From: Eubacteriales bacterium
Lineage (GTDB): Bacteria; Bacillota; Clostridia; Christensenellales; CAG-138
NCBI GenBank assembly: GCA_030695285.1
Contig: JAUYTF010000160.1
Location: forward strand, 1-7,360
DNA: 7,360 bases
Direction of reading: 5' to 3'
The translations under genes and the position numbers were made by a program. Within the stretch, counting starts at the first letter, position 1, and every line of letters starts with the position of its first letter. Of the stretch, positions 6,216 to 7,360 are shown piece by piece. Under the pieces are notes generated by a model, which had not been told where the DNA came from, made no database searches, and saw only the letters and a list, made by a program, of their open reading frames with translations.

Positions 6216-7360
6216 TCTCGTTCACCTGCCTTGTTTTGGGACTCGTATATTTCGCGGTATGCTGCTTCTGTTTCGAGGAGCTGCTCGTGCGTGCCAATGG
6301 CGGTAATGCCGCCCTTGTCCATGAGCACGATGCGGTCGGCGTCCATCACGGAGGCGACGCGCTGCGCGATGATGATCTTCGTAGTCTCGGGCAAATATTC
6401 CTTCAGCGCTTTGCGAATCTTTGCATCGGTGTTCGTATCCACCGCGCTTGTGGAGTCGTCGAGAATCAGTACGCGCGGTTGTTTCAGCAGCGCGCGGGCG
6501 ATGCAGAGCCGCTGCTTCTGCCCGCCGGAGACGTTGGTGCCGCCCTGTTCGATCCGGGTTTCGTAACCCAGAGGAAAAGAACGGATAAACCCGTCCGCCT
6601 GCGCAAACACGCAGGCCTGCTGCAGCTCGGCGTCGTTTGCCTGCGGGTTTCCCCAGCGCAGATTTTCCGTGACGGTGCCCGAGAAGAGCAAGTTGTTTTG
6701 CAGCACGACGGACACCTCGCTGCGCAGCGAAGTCAGGTCATACTCCTTCACGTTTCGCCCGCCAACGCGCACAACGCCCTCGCTCGCGTCATAGAGCCTC
6801 GGAATCAGCTGCACCAGGGATGTTTTGGAAGAACCCGTCGTGCCAAGAATGCCGATGGTCTCGCCGGAGCGGATGTGCAGGTCGATATTCGACAGCACCA
6901 TGTGCTCCGCCTTTTCCGAATAGCGGAAGCTGACGCGGTCAAAGTCGATCGAACCGTCGGCTACTCGAAACAGCGGCTGCGCTGGGTTGGCCAGCGAGCT
7001 CGTTTCCGTAAGCACCTCTACGATGCGGCGGCTGGACTCGTCCGCGATGGTGACCATGACGAATACCATCGAGAGCATCATCAGGCTCATGAGCGTTTGA
7101 AAGCTATAGATCATCAGGGAAGAGAGCTGGCCTACGTTAAAGTTCAGCCCACCCGTTGTCGCGATGGTATAAGCGCCGAATGTGAGGATAAACACCATAT
7201 TGATATACAGGCAAAATTGCATCATAGGCCCGTTGAAGGCGAGAATCTTCTCGGCTTTGGTGAATTCTGCGCGCAGATCTTCGGCAGCTGCGTTAAACTT
7301 CTGCTTCTCGTATTCTTCGCGGACAAAAGACTTCACCACGCGGATACCCTGCACATTCTC
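6212..7360 (-). CDS. Heterodimeric ABC exporter half-transporter, degenerate-site subunit (5' end outside window)
   Basis: The last 382 residues of a second membrane-ATPase fusion, like the YfiB/YheI/LmrC/TM287 side of the heterodimer. It begins mid-protein: the visible ENVQGIRVVKSF is the conserved loop in the membrane domain, so its start and roughly the first 200 residues lie beyond 7360. Hydrophobic stretches at about visible residues 46-68 and 79-104 are the last membrane helices. Walker A is GTTGSSKTS (173-181, Ser in place of the third Gly). The signature VSGGQ (277-281) is near canonical. Walker B ends LILDD (D302 replaces the catalytic Glu) and the switch His is Gln (Q333). Thus its own ATP site is degenerate, while its good signature completes the partner's active site. 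TGA (6214-6212) overlaps the next gene's ATG. The promoter is outside the window. Confidence 0.93.
   Translation of the reverse strand, partial: ENVQGIRVVKSFVREEYEKQKFNAAAEDLRAEFTKAEKILAFNGPMMQFCLYINMVFILTFGAYTIATTGGLNFNVGQLSSLMIYSFQTLMSLMMLSMVFVMVTIADESSRRIVEVLTETSSLANPAQPLFRVADGSIDFDRVSFRYSEKAEHMVLSNIDLHIRSGETIGILGTTGSSKTSLVQLIPRLYDASEGVVRVGGRNVKEYDLTSLRSEVSVVLQNNLLFSGTVTENLRWGNPQANDAELQQACVFAQADGFIRSFPLGYETRIEQGGTNVSGGQKQRLCIARALLKQPRVLILDDSTSAVDTNTDAKIRKALKEYLPETTKIIIAQRVASVMDADRIVLMDKGGITAIGTHEQLLETEAAYREIYESQNKAGERE
6222..6227 (-). promoter_or_regulatory. Ribosome binding site for the second exporter subunit
   Basis: AGGTGA on the minus strand lies six bases before the ATG at 6215, inside the last codons of the upstream subunit gene. 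It fixes the start codon within the ATGA overlap and allows reinitiation by ribosomes finishing the first subunit. Confidence 0.7.

Noticed and set aside
7352..7354. GTG (read on the minus strand at 7354) as the start of the upstream exporter subunit
   Set aside because: It encodes Val within the conserved ENVQGIRVVKSF loop in the middle of the membrane domain; the reading frame stays open to the window edge.

Overview
The window looks like chromosomal DNA from a moderately GC-rich member of the Firmicutes (Bacillota), most likely the class Clostridia. Three things suggest this: strong AGG/GGAGG-type ribosome binding sites, a DLNGLKLVND-style diguanylate cyclase fused to an HD-GYP domain, and a heterodimeric multidrug-type ABC exporter pair. 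The taxonomic call is an inference from protein style, not from a marker gene. No rRNA, tRNA, CRISPR array, insertion sequence or phage gene was seen.

Layout. Positions 1-1595 (+) hold the end of a polar amino acid ABC importer operon: a HisM/GlnP-type permease (27-851), then its ATPase (855-1595) three bases later. The substrate-binding protein that should complete the importer is not visible and may lie upstream. A rho-independent terminator (about 1621-1648) closes this unit. A well-formed sigma-A type promoter (TTGACG-17-TACAAT, 1704-1732) and a leader of about 130 bases precede a large signalling gene (1870-4191, +). Its product has, in order, a membrane anchor, an extracellular amino-acid-binding-protein-like domain, a second membrane helix, PAS, GGDEF and HD-GYP. 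Positions 4192-4325 form a convergent intergenic region with three strong hairpins, the outer two being near-identical copies. Positions 4326-7360 (-) hold two ATGA-overlapping genes for the halves of a heterodimeric ABC exporter; the upstream half runs off the window end.

How the genes may work together. The importer moves an amino acid inward. The adjacent sensor carries a periplasmic-binding-protein fold of the same broad family, joined to both a c-di-GMP-making and a c-di-GMP-degrading domain, so extracellular amino acid availability could set c-di-GMP level. They are separately transcribed as far as the sequence shows, so the functional link rests on proximity and domain similarity. The exporter pair is a convergent neighbour with no evident link. 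Its nucleotide-binding sites split clearly into one consensus and one degenerate site.
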